Shown one piece after another: positions 1 to 7,596 of a stretch of 14,329 nt of DNA. A model generated the notes under the pieces. That model was given only the letters and a program-made list of their open reading frames with translations. It was not told the origin of the DNA and made no database searches. Location of the stretch: positions 1 to 14,329 of the forward strand of contig CALZIH010000032.1 in NCBI GenBank assembly GCA_945787305.1, in the 5' to 3' direction. Each line of letters starts with the position of its first letter. The first letter of the stretch is position 1. The position numbers and the translations under genes are program-made. Origin of the DNA: an uncultured Desulfobulbaceae bacterium. Lineage in GTDB: Bacteria; Desulfobacterota; Desulfobulbia; Desulfobulbales; Desulfobulbaceae.

Positions 1-320
1 GGCAGGCCGGGCAGTGGAATCGGTTCTGGTTCGAATGAAGGGTTGATACCATTTGCTGCAAAACCGACAAGTTCTTCCAGTGGGGTATTCGTTTCATCCG
101 TTTGCCCGCCAGGGTTTGCTCCTTGGATTGCTGCCGATTCTCCTTCTTTGGATACGGTGCTTGCATTTTGATCGGAAACGGAAAGCGTCTCATTTGCCGT
201 TGTCAGGTGTTGGCTGAACTGGTTCTTGCCGGTAGTTGCTGCAGCAGGTGTGGACTCGGCAGGTGTGCCCACGATCATTGGTTCTGCTGCTGTCGTTGGT
301 ATGGCTGGGAGTGCTTGCAT
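1..320 (-). CDS. fliK: FliK N-terminal part, flagellar hook-length control protein (partial, runs off left edge)
   Basis: An open frame on the minus strand runs from ATG at 320 through the left edge, giving about 106 residues without a stop. The translation begins MQALPAIPTTAAEPMIVGTP and stays rich in Ala, Thr, Pro, Gln and Glu with no hydrophobic core. That is the composition expected of the disordered N-terminal region of FliK, the secreted ruler that sets hook length and switches export specificity. The conserved C-terminal FliK domain would lie outside the window, so the name rests mainly on position after fliJ and motE and on composition. The ATG is the only start in this frame after an in-frame stop at 416-414. 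A short AGG lies 7 bases upstream of it. About 180 bases separate it from the motE stop, a wide gap for this operon, so the true start may be further upstream if there is a frameshift. Confidence 0.6.
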   Translation of the reverse strand, partial: MQALPAIPTTAAEPMIVGTPAESTPAAATTGKNQFSQHLTTANETLSVSDQNASTVSKEGESAAIQGANPGGQTDETNTPLEELVGFAANGINPSFEPEPIPLPGL

Positions 321-502
321 CTGATAACCTGTTGTTATTCGAAAATCCTGGCGCCAGAGGTATGGTTGACAGGTATTTTCATTGTATGTTGTTGCCCTGC
401 ACTGGAAATGTATTCAGCTTCGCCGCTCTATTTGCAAAAGATGCAATCTGGTTTCCAGGTTGTTCATGGTTATATCGGCAGGGCATTCGCATCATCTTCC
501 TT
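321..502 (-). other. Gap between motE and fliK with two tiny overlapping reading frames
   Basis: Read on the minus strand, this gap has a Shine-Dalgarno-like AAAGGAAG just after the motE stop. ATG codons at 495 and 492 follow and open a 38-codon frame ending at 379. Its TGA overlaps the ATG (382) of a second, 15-codon frame ending at 335. The proposed fliK ATG at 320 follows in a third frame. Either these are short coupled leader frames, or the fliK 5' end is disrupted by indels or sequence error, or they are chance. I do not recognise either tiny peptide. Confidence 0.3.
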
Positions 503-1015
503 TCATTCCCGGCCGTATAGAGAGGAAAAGGCTGTTGTCAGTTCAGCAGCCTTGTCCCTGTCCATGTTGTTGAGTATTTTTGCCGCTGCTTTGGTTTTCA
601 TGTTGCCAAGTATCGAGATCGCTAAATCCTGTTCTATTGTACTGAAAATTCCTGCTGCTTTTTCCGCGGACATCTTTTCATACATTTTACTGAGTTCGCG
701 TATTCTTTTGAGCTCTTCGGCATTTTTTTCGGCGAGTAACTCTTCAAGCTGCAGGCGAGTGGCCTGGAGTTGATCAAGTTTCTTATCGACTTCGGTTTCT
801 AATCTCTTTAGATCCTTTTTTCTGTTTTCTAGGATTTGGCGTTCGTTGATAAGGTTTTGCCGTTCCTGTTGCAGGGCAAGAAGAAGTCGCCGTTCTTCGA
901 CGGAGCCGTATTGCGGGGTGTCAGTAGTGCGAGACGGTTGTTGCTCTTCCGCGCCGATGGCAACCTGTAGAAGACAGAGTACTAGCAATAACGGGAGGAT
1001 GTGCATGCGTATCAT
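503..1015 (-). CDS. motE: MotE-type protein (exported coiled coil with MgtE_N-like C-terminus)
   Basis: This 170-residue protein has a hydrophobic N-terminus (residues 5-21, HILPLLLVLCLLQVAIGA) that is a signal peptide or membrane anchor. A long charged coiled coil follows (about 40-115). The C-terminal helical part (about 118-165) carries the MgtE_N-like pattern KMYEKMSAEKAAGIF ... AAAKILNNMDRDKAAEL. That layout is the family known as MotE, a periplasmic chaperone for the stator component MotC in Sinorhizobium. In many other flagellar operons the same family sits between fliJ and fliK, as here, and its role there is less clear. The gene starts 32 bases after the fliJ stop. I see no good ribosome-binding site before the first ATG, nor before the alternative Met4, so the start is uncertain by a few codons. 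The family call is firm; function beyond flagellar assembly or stator support is inference. Confidence 0.85.
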   Translation of the reverse strand: MIRMHILPLLLVLCLLQVAIGAEEQQPSRTTDTPQYGSVEERRLLLALQQERQNLINERQILENRKKDLKRLETEVDKKLDQLQATRLQLEELLAEKNAEELKRIRELSKMYEKMSAEKAAGIFSTIEQDLAISILGNMKTKAAAKILNNMDRDKAAELTTAFSSLYGRE

Positions 1016-1047
1016 AATAATGAAAAGAATGTTAAGTTGATGGGCAG

Positions 1048-1479
1048 TTAACGCCTGTATCGAAGGACGGCAATTTCATCAAGCATGGTTGCCTCTTGTT
1101 TGTCCTTGTATTGTTTATAGGACAGATTTTGCTTTTCTTTTAATTTTTCCAGGGCTTTTTTGTCTTGGCTCGCTTGAATAACCTGCCGACGTTTGCGGGC
1201 AACCATTTGCTTCTGTTCTTCAAGTTCCGTACGCAATTGTCCAGCCTTCGTCTGTTCAACACGTATTCTGTTTTCATATAAAAGCAGCCGGTCAACAGTA
1301 GTGCCCTCCTGCTTTTCAAGGGAAAAGGCCGAATACAGTGAGGATAATTTCTCTTCAGCGCGAAGAAGTGAAGCATGGATTTTGCTCTCTTGTTCAAGGC
1401 TTGCGAAAAGCTTTTGCCGTGCAGCGTCTTCGAGCTGTTGCCGGTATCGTAAAACCGGTTCCATGGAAAAGGGTTTCAT
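1048..1479 (-). CDS. fliJ: Flagellar export protein FliJ
   Basis: The product is 143 residues, almost wholly charged alpha-helix and coiled coil, with no signal peptide or membrane segment. It begins MKPFSMEPVLRYRQQLEDAA, the typical FliJ opening (F..E.VL.YR...E). The length matches known FliJ proteins (about 145). FliJ is the central stalk of the FliI ATPase ring. It resembles the gamma subunit of F1-ATPase, binds FlhA, and helps couple ATP hydrolysis and ion flow to export of flagellar subunits. Its ATG overlaps the fliI stop as ATGA (1476-1479), which suggests translational coupling and matched amounts of the two proteins. Confidence 0.93.
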   Translation of the reverse strand: MKPFSMEPVLRYRQQLEDAARQKLFASLEQESKIHASLLRAEEKLSSLYSAFSLEKQEGTTVDRLLLYENRIRVEQTKAGQLRTELEEQKQMVARKRRQVIQASQDKKALEKLKEKQNLSYKQYKDKQEATMLDEIAVLRYRR

Positions 1480-2861
1480 TCACTTTTTGTTGCGGGTGAT
1501 TCGTTTTTACGACGTTCCAATCCTCTACGCCCTGGTACCCTGCGTTCATTTCCCTGTCGGTCACTCACCAGGATGCCGAGCGCTTGCATGGTTTCTTCCA
1601 ATGATGCGGCTTCGTCGGTCTTCTGGCAGAGGAATTGATTAATCGCGTCAATACGGGAGATGGCGTAATCAATTTTTTTATTACTACCTGCAGCGTAGGC
1701 ACCGATATTGATCAGGTCTTCTGATTCTCGGTACACTGCCATCACGCTGCGGGCTTTGCCTGCCAGTTCGGCATGGCGCGCCGCAACAATATCCCGCATG
1801 ACCCTGCTGGTGGACACCATGATGTCAATGGCTGGATAATGGTTTTTTGCGGCAATATCCCTGGAAAGAACTATGTGTCCGTCAAGGATGGAACGGACTG
1901 CATCGGCTACCGGTTCTGTCAGGTCATCTCCGTCTACCAGGACGGTGTAGAGTCCGGTGATGGAGCCTTTTCCCTGAAAACTCCCCGCGCGTTCAAGCAA
2001 TTTAGGCAGGGTTGCAAATACAGAGGGAGTGTATCCCTTGGTGGTCGGGGGTTCGCCAATGGCAAGGCCGATTTCTCGCATGGCCATGGCAAAACGGGTC
2101 ACCGAATCCATCATTAATAAAACATTTTTTCCTTGATTACTGAAAAATTCAGCAATGGCCGTTGCTACAAAGGCGCCTCGCATACGCAACAGAGGAGATT
2201 GATCGGAGGTGACAACAACAATAACAGTTCGTTTGAGTCCCTCTTCGCCAAGATCGCGTTCGATAAATTCTCGTACCTCTCGGCCCCGTTCACCAATGAG
2301 AGCAATGACATTAACATCGGCTTTGGCATACTTGGCCATCATGCCCAGTAAAACGCTCTTGCCCACACCTGATCCCGCCATAATACCCATTCGCTGGCCA
2401 AGACCGCATGTAAGCATGGCATTAATGGCGCGTATGCCGAGATCCAGGGGCTGGTCTATTTTTTTTCTTTGCATGGGGCTTGGCGGGAGGCTGTACAGCA
2501 TTTTTGTACATTCAAGGTGGAGCGGAGGGCCGTCATCAAGTGGTTGTTCCATGCCGTCAATAACGCGGCCCAGTAAATCGTTGCCAACTTGTATCGACGC
2601 ATTCTTTTTAATGACCCGGATCAAGCAGCCAGGCCCCAGGCCGCGCAACTCGCCAAGAGGCATAAGTAGGGCTTGATCGTTATTGTAGCCGACAATTTCG
2701 GCGGGTACCGGCGGGCCTGCTTCCAAGGGTGATATTTCACATAGAGAACCCACCGATGAGTGTGGACAGTGGCCTTCGACAACCAAGCCGACAATACGCC
2801 TGACTTTCCCAAACACTTTTGGGGTTTGCAACGTCTCTATATCATGAAGGTCAACGGTCAT
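1476..2861 (-). CDS. fliI: Flagellum-specific type III export ATPase FliI
   Basis: This 461-residue cytoplasmic ATPase of the F1-beta/type III secretion class is close to the usual FliI length. The Walker A motif is at residues 162-169 (AGSGVGKS), the catalytic-glutamate loop at 189-195 (IGERGRE), and the Walker B strand at 247-252 (VLLMMD) followed by SVTRFAMAMREIGLA. The family signature GEPPTTKGYTPSVF is at 269-282. It forms a hexamer under the export gate and unfolds or releases substrates from chaperones, working with FliH and FliJ. The last 25 or so residues (after about 436) form an Arg-rich tail outside the conserved core. The gene overlaps fliH upstream and fliJ downstream by 4 bases each, so the three export-motor genes form a coupled set. 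Confidence 0.97.
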   Translation of the reverse strand: MTVDLHDIETLQTPKVFGKVRRIVGLVVEGHCPHSSVGSLCEISPLEAGPPVPAEIVGYNNDQALLMPLGELRGLGPGCLIRVIKKNASIQVGNDLLGRVIDGMEQPLDDGPPLHLECTKMLYSLPPSPMQRKKIDQPLDLGIRAINAMLTCGLGQRMGIMAGSGVGKSVLLGMMAKYAKADVNVIALIGERGREVREFIERDLGEEGLKRTVIVVVTSDQSPLLRMRGAFVATAIAEFFSNQGKNVLLMMDSVTRFAMAMREIGLAIGEPPTTKGYTPSVFATLPKLLERAGSFQGKGSITGLYTVLVDGDDLTEPVADAVRSILDGHIVLSRDIAAKNHYPAIDIMVSTSRVMRDIVAARHAELAGKARSVMAVYRESEDLINIGAYAAGSNKKIDYAISRIDAINQFLCQKTDEAASLEETMQALGILVSDRQGNERRVPGRRGLERRKNESPATKSE

Positions 2862-3619
2862 TGGTCTTCCGGGGCTTCTTCTTGAGGCGAATCCGGCAGG
2901 TCAGGCGTGTTGCAGTTTGGGGATTTTTCCTCAAGAAATTCCCGTGCTGTTTCCAGCTGCGCCTCAATAGTGGCGTCAACCGTGCAGACGCTTGAGTCAA
3001 GCTTGCAGCCGCCGCGAGTAATTTGTGGGTCGGTCTTGAGGGTTATATGCTCCAGCTGTTGCACGGATCGGATCAACTCGGGAACAATTTCTTCAACGGC
3101 GGCCAAGTCCTTGGGGTTGATCCAGATATCATATTCATTATTTTTTATTGCATGCTCAATGGCATTCTTTAAGGTGTCGACAATGATATCCCTGCCGGTT
3201 GTCAGTTCTCTACCGATGATTTTTTTGCTCAGAGCAATGACCAAATTGATCATGTCTCCTCTGCTTTGTTCGAGCAGGTTCTGGTGCAGACTGTCAATTT
3301 GAACACAGGCCTGGGAAAATGCATCAAGAGTTACCTGTAACCTTGATTGTAAATGTTGTTCTGCTTCTAGCCTTCCCGTTTCATAGGCTTCTCTTTTGAT
3401 GGTTTCGAGATCAGGAGATGAGGTGGGTTCGGGAGTGAGAGGATCGGTTGGACCGGGACCCTGAAGATGATCGGACTCCGGAGGCCTGGCTTCCGATTGT
3501 GGAGAAGCTTCATGTTCTTCAGCTGTAGAAGAGGTCGGTGCGTGTTGCACTTGTTGTTGACTGACAATGGAGACCGGTGTGAAAGAGGGGTCGTCTTTAT
3601 ACACCTTAGACGAGCTCAT
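2858..3619 (-). CDS. fliH: Flagellar assembly protein FliH
   Basis: FliH is the regulator and peripheral stalk of FliI; as a dimer it docks the ATPase at the C-ring. With the start used here it has 253 residues. These are a Pro/Ser/Glu-rich disordered N-terminus (1-70), a coiled-coil stretch (about 72-118), and a C-terminal stator-like domain with IALSKKIIGREL (128-139) and ITRGGCKLDSS (200-210), both typical of FliH. A short acidic tail ends the protein. I chose ATG at 3619 over the longer GTG at 3625 because a strong AGGAGG lies 5 bases upstream of the ATG and the GTG falls inside that ribosome-binding site. The gene overlaps the end of fliG by 14 bases and the start of fliI by 4. Confidence 0.93.
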   Translation of the reverse strand: MSSSKVYKDDPSFTPVSIVSQQQVQHAPTSSTAEEHEASPQSEARPPESDHLQGPGPTDPLTPEPTSSPDLETIKREAYETGRLEAEQHLQSRLQVTLDAFSQACVQIDSLHQNLLEQSRGDMINLVIALSKKIIGRELTTGRDIIVDTLKNAIEHAIKNNEYDIWINPKDLAAVEEIVPELIRSVQQLEHITLKTDPQITRGGCKLDSSVCTVDATIEAQLETAREFLEEKSPNCNTPDLPDSPQEEAPEDQ

Positions 3620-4619
3620 CTCCACCTCCTTTGCCTAGAACCAATTTCCCCTCTTCTTCGAGTTTCATGGCAATTTTGACAATGGTTTGCTGCATGGCCT
3701 CTACCTCAGACAGGCGGACAGGGCCAAGGGCGTCAAGGTCGTCACGAATCATGTCAGCGGCACGGGAAGACATATTGGCATAGATTTTTTCCTTGAGTTC
3801 ATCTGATGCTGTTTTGAGCCCCAGGGTTAAGGAGTCGTTATTTACTTCGCGCAGGATCATCTGCAGTGAGCGTCCATCGATGGCCGTGAGATCCTCAAAG
3901 GTGAACATCTGTTTACGAATTTCATCGACCATTTCCGGATCCACCTCTTCCAGATTGTCGAGAATGTCAGCGTCAAGGTTGTTTTCCATATGGTCGAGAA
4001 TCTCAACCACTTTTGCGATACCGCCGATCTGTCGTTGATCCTGTTCACCGACAACGACGCCGATCTCTCGATGCAGAGCGTCTTCTATTCGATCGATTAC
4101 ACCTGGAGAAACACTGTTAATGGTTGCAATGCGGTAGACCACATCATGTTGCATCTCTTCGGGGAGATGACTGATAATTGCGCTGGAATGGTTTGGGGTT
4201 TGGGTCGAAAGGACCAAGGCAATGGTTTGCGGATGTTCCCGTTCAAGCAGGCCGGCTACCATGGCGGGCTGCATTTTGGCAATGGTTTCAAGAGGGCGTG
4301 ATTCTGTTCCGGTAATAAATTGCTTCATCAGGCTTTGGACCCGGTCTTCACCACCTGTACCGGCAATGGTCTTCTTGGCAAAGTCCTGCCCTTTGACTAC
4401 CAGTCCGGCCTGGGCTTCGGCAGAAAGCTCGAAGTCGGAAAGGACTGCCGATTTGACATCCTCCGGAATATGTTCAATTTCGGCCATGGCCCGAGTAACT
4501 TTGAAAATTTCCTCGTCTGTCATCTCTTTCATTACCCGGGCAGCGACTTCCTCGCCCAAGCACATGAGAAGGATGGCTGCCCGGTTGATGCCGTTGAGTT
4601 TATCTTTTTGCAGAACCAT
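3606..4619 (-). CDS. fliG: Flagellar motor switch protein FliG
   Basis: FliG forms the upper C-ring, attaches to FliF, and its C-terminal domain takes torque from the stator. From ATG at 4619 the protein has 337 residues, the usual length. Visible landmarks are the N-terminal FliF-binding domain opening LNGINRAAILLMCLGEE, the middle-domain EHPQTIA motif (128-134), the hinge MFTFEDL (238-244), and the C-terminal torque helix with Arg286, Asp293, Asp294 and Arg302 (the pattern R..D..RDDL...GPVRLSEVE). The charged residues needed for rotation are therefore present. A longer upstream frame (to 4697) overlaps the end of fliF and adds non-FliG residues, so I rejected it. No strong ribosome-binding site precedes 4619; an AAAGG sits within the last codons of fliF, 10 bases away from this gene, and coupling is likely. 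Confidence 0.95.
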   Translation of the reverse strand: MVLQKDKLNGINRAAILLMCLGEEVAARVMKEMTDEEIFKVTRAMAEIEHIPEDVKSAVLSDFELSAEAQAGLVVKGQDFAKKTIAGTGGEDRVQSLMKQFITGTESRPLETIAKMQPAMVAGLLEREHPQTIALVLSTQTPNHSSAIISHLPEEMQHDVVYRIATINSVSPGVIDRIEDALHREIGVVVGEQDQRQIGGIAKVVEILDHMENNLDADILDNLEEVDPEMVDEIRKQMFTFEDLTAIDGRSLQMILREVNNDSLTLGLKTASDELKEKIYANMSSRAADMIRDDLDALGPVRLSEVEAMQQTIVKIAMKLEEEGKLVLGKGGGDELV

Positions 4620-4629
4620 CGTTGTTGTA

Positions 4630-6237
4630 TCAACCTTTATCGTGGATCCAGTTTTTAAGTATATGAGCGGCAAAGACCGGATTCGTCTGGATGGCATCTC
4701 GGACCCGTAAGGTCGGATCTCGCATCAGTGCTTCCAGTTCTGCCCGTTCTTCGGCTTGTGCAGCATTTTTCTGCTCTTTTTCGAGTTCTTCCACGGTTTT
4801 GTAGTGTTGGGTTACATCGGTTCGCACAATTTTGATGATAGGTTTGATCATGAGGAAATATAGGAGCAGGCCGCCGAGTAGGAAGAGTCCATAGCGGATG
4901 ACTGGCATGTACTCATAGAGCATATTCTTGCTGACGCCTTCATCCTCGGTGAGGTCTTCTGTTTGGAGAAAAGGCATGGAGGTCACTTCAATTTTATCAC
5001 CGCGAGCCTTGTCTATGCCAAGCGCGGATGCAATCATTTTTTCCAAAGCTGCCAGTTCATTTTCAGTTCTGGGAACTGTTTTTTCAGGTTCTTCATCGGT
5101 GGCAGCTACGACCTGATCAGCCACAAGAACTGAAACGGAAAGTTTTTGCACAGTGCCGACCGGATTGATAGTCTTTGAGATCACCTTGCTGATTTCATAG
5201 TTGGTGGTTCTCTGGGAGCGGCTCGATGGTGGCGTGGCGCCGGCGGAGGTGTTGGTGTTTCCCTGCAGGTTGGATTGAACACCGGGGATGCCGCCGACGA
5301 TTTCCGAACCTGATTTTTCTTCGTTGACCTGTTCGCTACGGATAACAGGTTCTTCAGGGTCAAAGAGCTCTTCTGTTTGTTCGGATTGCGCAAAATCCAG
5401 GGCAGCTGTTACCCTGACCATCGAATTTTGTGTTCCCAGCGCCTTATCGAGAAGAGCTTGGGCACGTTCTTCCATGTTTTTTTCAACCTGAAGTTGAAAT
5501 TCAAGCATATCCGGCGACATTGTACCCAAGGTGCCCTTGTCCCCAGACTTGGTTAAAACGTTTCCGTTTTGGTCGATCACTGTAACATGATCCGGAGCCA
5601 GCCCTTCGATCGAGCCTGACACAAGATGGACAATACCCTGTATCTGAGCTTCATTAATACGTCGTCCGGGTTTCAGGTTGACAATGACCGATGCAGTTGC
5701 AGGTTTCTGTTGATTTTTAAAGAGTCGTTTTTCCGGTAGGGCCAGGTGGACCCGGGCTGTCTCGATTGGCCTAAGCGAGGCGATGGTACGTGACAACTCC
5801 CCCTGCAGGGCACGACCATAATTCACTTTTTGCACAAAATCCGTCAGGGCAAAGGATTGTTTGTCGAATATCTCAAAACCTATTCCTCCTCCCTGCGGCA
5901 ATCCGGATGATGCAAGCTGCAGGCGAATTTCGTGGACATCGTTCGCCGGTACCCGAATGTTACGACCATCCCCGGACAATTGGTATGGGGTGTTGTTCCC
6001 CTTGAGCCATGCAACAATTGAAGCCGCATCATTTTCAACAAGGTTTGCATACAGTAATTGGTAATCCGCTGTCCTGGCTTTGAGGATGATAACGGCAAAC
6101 AGGGTAAGTGAAATGAGGACGACTGCTACCAAGGCCAGCTTTCGGGGAAGCGGCCATTCCATTATTCTGCTGATCAGAATCTGGAAGCTGTTTTTCGGGG
6201 CTTCGACTGTTGCAGTGCTTTCATTTTGTTCTGCCAT
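4630..6237 (-). CDS. fliF: Flagellar MS-ring protein FliF
   Basis: This 535-residue inner-membrane protein builds the MS ring, the base on which rod, export gate and C-ring assemble. It has two transmembrane helices (about 33-53 and 447-469) bracketing a large periplasmic region. Ring-building motifs are seen at 55-75 (R.ADYQLLYANL) and 110-170 (SSGLPQGGGIGFEIFDK, then ARVHLALPEKRLF). The low-complexity loop at about 300-345 is the usual variable part. The cytoplasmic tail ends with RDAIQTNPVFAAHILKNWI, the short helix that binds the FliG N-domain, so it is complete. The gene follows fliE after 109 bases, in which I see no promoter or terminator, and precedes fliG by 10. The ATG at 6237 has no strong ribosome-binding site, but the protein start fits the family. 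Confidence 0.97.
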   Translation of the reverse strand: MAEQNESTATVEAPKNSFQILISRIMEWPLPRKLALVAVVLISLTLFAVIILKARTADYQLLYANLVENDAASIVAWLKGNNTPYQLSGDGRNIRVPANDVHEIRLQLASSGLPQGGGIGFEIFDKQSFALTDFVQKVNYGRALQGELSRTIASLRPIETARVHLALPEKRLFKNQQKPATASVIVNLKPGRRINEAQIQGIVHLVSGSIEGLAPDHVTVIDQNGNVLTKSGDKGTLGTMSPDMLEFQLQVEKNMEERAQALLDKALGTQNSMVRVTAALDFAQSEQTEELFDPEEPVIRSEQVNEEKSGSEIVGGIPGVQSNLQGNTNTSAGATPPSSRSQRTTNYEISKVISKTINPVGTVQKLSVSVLVADQVVAATDEEPEKTVPRTENELAALEKMIASALGIDKARGDKIEVTSMPFLQTEDLTEDEGVSKNMLYEYMPVIRYGLFLLGGLLLYFLMIKPIIKIVRTDVTQHYKTVEELEKEQKNAAQAEERAELEALMRDPTLRVRDAIQTNPVFAAHILKNWIHDKG

Positions 6238-6346
6238 TATATCACGCTGTTCTGTTTAACTGGATTCAGTATAGCCGTAAGGGCGCAATTGGGTTCGGTC
6301 GAGATGCCAAACAACACGACGAAAACCCAGGTGCTCGGTTGCCAAG

Positions 6347-6640
6347 TTATACCTGCATTCTCATGATTTCCTGATAGGCTTCCAGGGCCTTGTTTCGAAC
6401 CTGGACCATGTAGCGGATGGAGATGTCGGCACGTTCCATGGCGATCATCGCTTCGTGTAGATTTTTTGCATCACCGGCGTGCAGTTGCTGAACGGCATTG
6501 TCGGCTCCCTTGTGCTGATTCTCGACTTCACCGACTATGCCGCTGAGCATTTCAGCAAACTGTTTTTCCGCTGTGCCGACCTCCGAGCTCGGAGCCGTGT
6601 TTTGCTGCGAGGGTAGTTGTATCCCCTGGATTGGCTGCAT
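6347..6640 (-). CDS. fliE: Flagellar hook-basal body protein FliE
   Basis: FliE is the small export substrate that joins the MS ring to the proximal rod. The 97-residue protein has a disordered N-terminus (MQPIQGIQLPSQQ) and a helical C-terminal half. That half carries the family pattern HEAMIAMERADISIRYMVQVRNKALEAYQEIMRMQ (about 62-96, quoted in pieces: HEAMIAMERA, then VRNKALEAYQEIMRM). Length and C-terminus fit a complete gene. It begins only 4 bases after the flgC stop, with GGAG 8 bases upstream of the ATG, so it is part of the flgB-flgC-fliE rod set. Confidence 0.95.
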   Translation of the reverse strand: MQPIQGIQLPSQQNTAPSSEVGTAEKQFAEMLSGIVGEVENQHKGADNAVQQLHAGDAKNLHEAMIAMERADISIRYMVQVRNKALEAYQEIMRMQV

Positions 6641-6644
6641 TTAT

Positions 6645-7076
6645 TTATCTCCCGATTTCAAGTGCTTTCAGGGCCATTCGTTTGGCAGATTGAATGGTGG
6701 TGGTGTTGGCTTCATATGATCTGGTAGCCGACATCATATCCACCATCTCTTTGAGGACGTTAACGTTGGGCATTTCTACATATCCATCATTGCCAGCATC
6801 CGGATGTGAGGGATTATAAACTCGCTGTGGCGGTTTCTCATCCTCAAGGATCTTGGTCACCTTTACGCCCTTTATCCCTTTCTCCATACTGTTTTGCAGG
6901 TGGCCGTTAAACGGGAGGGGGGTTGACTCAAAATAGACGGATTTCTTTTTATAGGGTCCGCCTTCAGGGGTAGATGTGGTTTCGGCATTGGCCATGTTTG
7001 AACTGATAGTGTTCAACCTGGTTCGCTGAGCCTTTAATGCCGATGAGGCAATCTTAAATGTTGCAAATATATCCAT
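6645..7076 (-). CDS. flgC: Flagellar basal-body proximal rod protein FlgC
   Basis: FlgC is a proximal rod subunit exported by the flagellar type III system. The 143-residue protein starts MDIFATFKIASSALKAQRTR and has the N-terminal rod motif ISSNMANAET (24-33). It also shows the family pattern YNPSHPDAGNDGYVEMPNVN (87-106) followed by MVDMMSATRSYEANTT, and a C-terminal amphipathic helix ending in ALKALEIGR. Both terminal helices needed for rod packing are present. The ATG has AGGGAG 5 bases upstream. It lies 39 bases after flgB and 4 bases before fliE. Confidence 0.96.
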   Translation of the reverse strand: MDIFATFKIASSALKAQRTRLNTISSNMANAETTSTPEGGPYKKKSVYFESTPLPFNGHLQNSMEKGIKGVKVTKILEDEKPPQRVYNPSHPDAGNDGYVEMPNVNVLKEMVDMMSATRSYEANTTTIQSAKRMALKALEIGR

Positions 7077-7115
7077 GACAACTCCCTTACTTCTAGTTTT
7101 TAATAGCTATGCAAT

Positions 7116-7529
7116 TTATCTGCCATCGTTTGCCGCATATTTTAATATGGCCAACTTTTTATTGAGCATTGTGATTGCCGCTTCATATAGTATCTGGTTC
7201 TCAGATAACTTGACCATTTCGGCATCAACGCTGACTGAGTTTTCATCTCCGATTCCAGTCTTGTCTCGGTGTACGGTTATCTCTCCCTGAACATTGGATA
7301 AACCAGTTGGCGATACTGCAAAATGATTTGCTTGGCTGGCCACCGGAGTGAGCTCGCCTCCACCCAAGGCGTCTTTAAGCTGCGCTTCAAATTCAAACGA
7401 AGATGCCGAGAAACCAGGGGTTTCTGCATTGGCAATATTTGAACTGATAACCTGCTGATTGCGATCACGGAGGTCAAGGACCTTTTGCAGCAGGTTCATG
7501 GTGGTGTCAAATTGTTGAATGAAAGGCAT
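7116..7529 (-). CDS. flgB: Flagellar basal-body proximal rod protein FlgB
   Basis: FlgB is a proximal rod subunit exported by the flagellar type III system. The 137-residue protein has the N-terminal rod-helix motif VISSNIANAETPGFSA (27-42) and a C-terminal helix SENQILYEAAITMLNKKLAI typical of FlgB. Length matches the family (about 130-138). AGGAGG lies 5 bases upstream of the ATG, the best ribosome-binding site in the flagellar block. The TPR gene ends 67 bases upstream; the gap contains a small inverted repeat but no terminator, so read-through from the TPR gene promoter is expected. Confidence 0.96.
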   Translation of the reverse strand: MPFIQQFDTTMNLLQKVLDLRDRNQQVISSNIANAETPGFSASSFEFEAQLKDALGGGELTPVASQANHFAVSPTGLSNVQGEITVHRDKTGIGDENSVSVDAEMVKLSENQILYEAAITMLNKKLAILKYAANDGR

Positions 7530-7552
7530 CGTATCCTCCTGGGCGCATCATT

Positions 7553-7567
7553 TAACCGTTTCGGTTA
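7553..7567. repeat. Perfect 6-bp inverted repeat upstream of flgB
   Basis: TAACCG and CGGTTA flank a 3-base TTT centre, about 24 bases before the flgB ATG. No T-run follows on either strand, so it is not an intrinsic terminator. It could be an operator half-site pair or a small RNA hairpin between the TPR gene and flgB. No function can be shown from the sequence. Confidence 0.4.
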
Positions 7568-7596
7568 GGTTTCTGAATGTTTTGTCCAGTAATAAA

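Noticed and set aside
102..773. Plus-strand open frame of 223 codons opposite motE and the fliK start
   Set aside because: It is antisense to a recognised gene, rich in Cys and Ser runs with no domain, and is best explained as a shadow of the opposite strand.
2209..2676. Plus-strand open frame opposite fliI
   Set aside because: Arg/Pro/Ser-rich translation antisense to a highly conserved ATPase; no domain and no ribosome-binding site that stands out.
4620..4697. Longer fliG start that overlaps the end of fliF
   Set aside because: The extra residues do not resemble FliG. Family length and the LNGINRAAILL opening fit the ATG at 4619.
7574..7588. Minus-strand TGGACAAAACATTCA before flgB, resembling a second sigma-54 promoter
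   Set aside because: The -12 GC is replaced by CA, so it is unlikely to be used.
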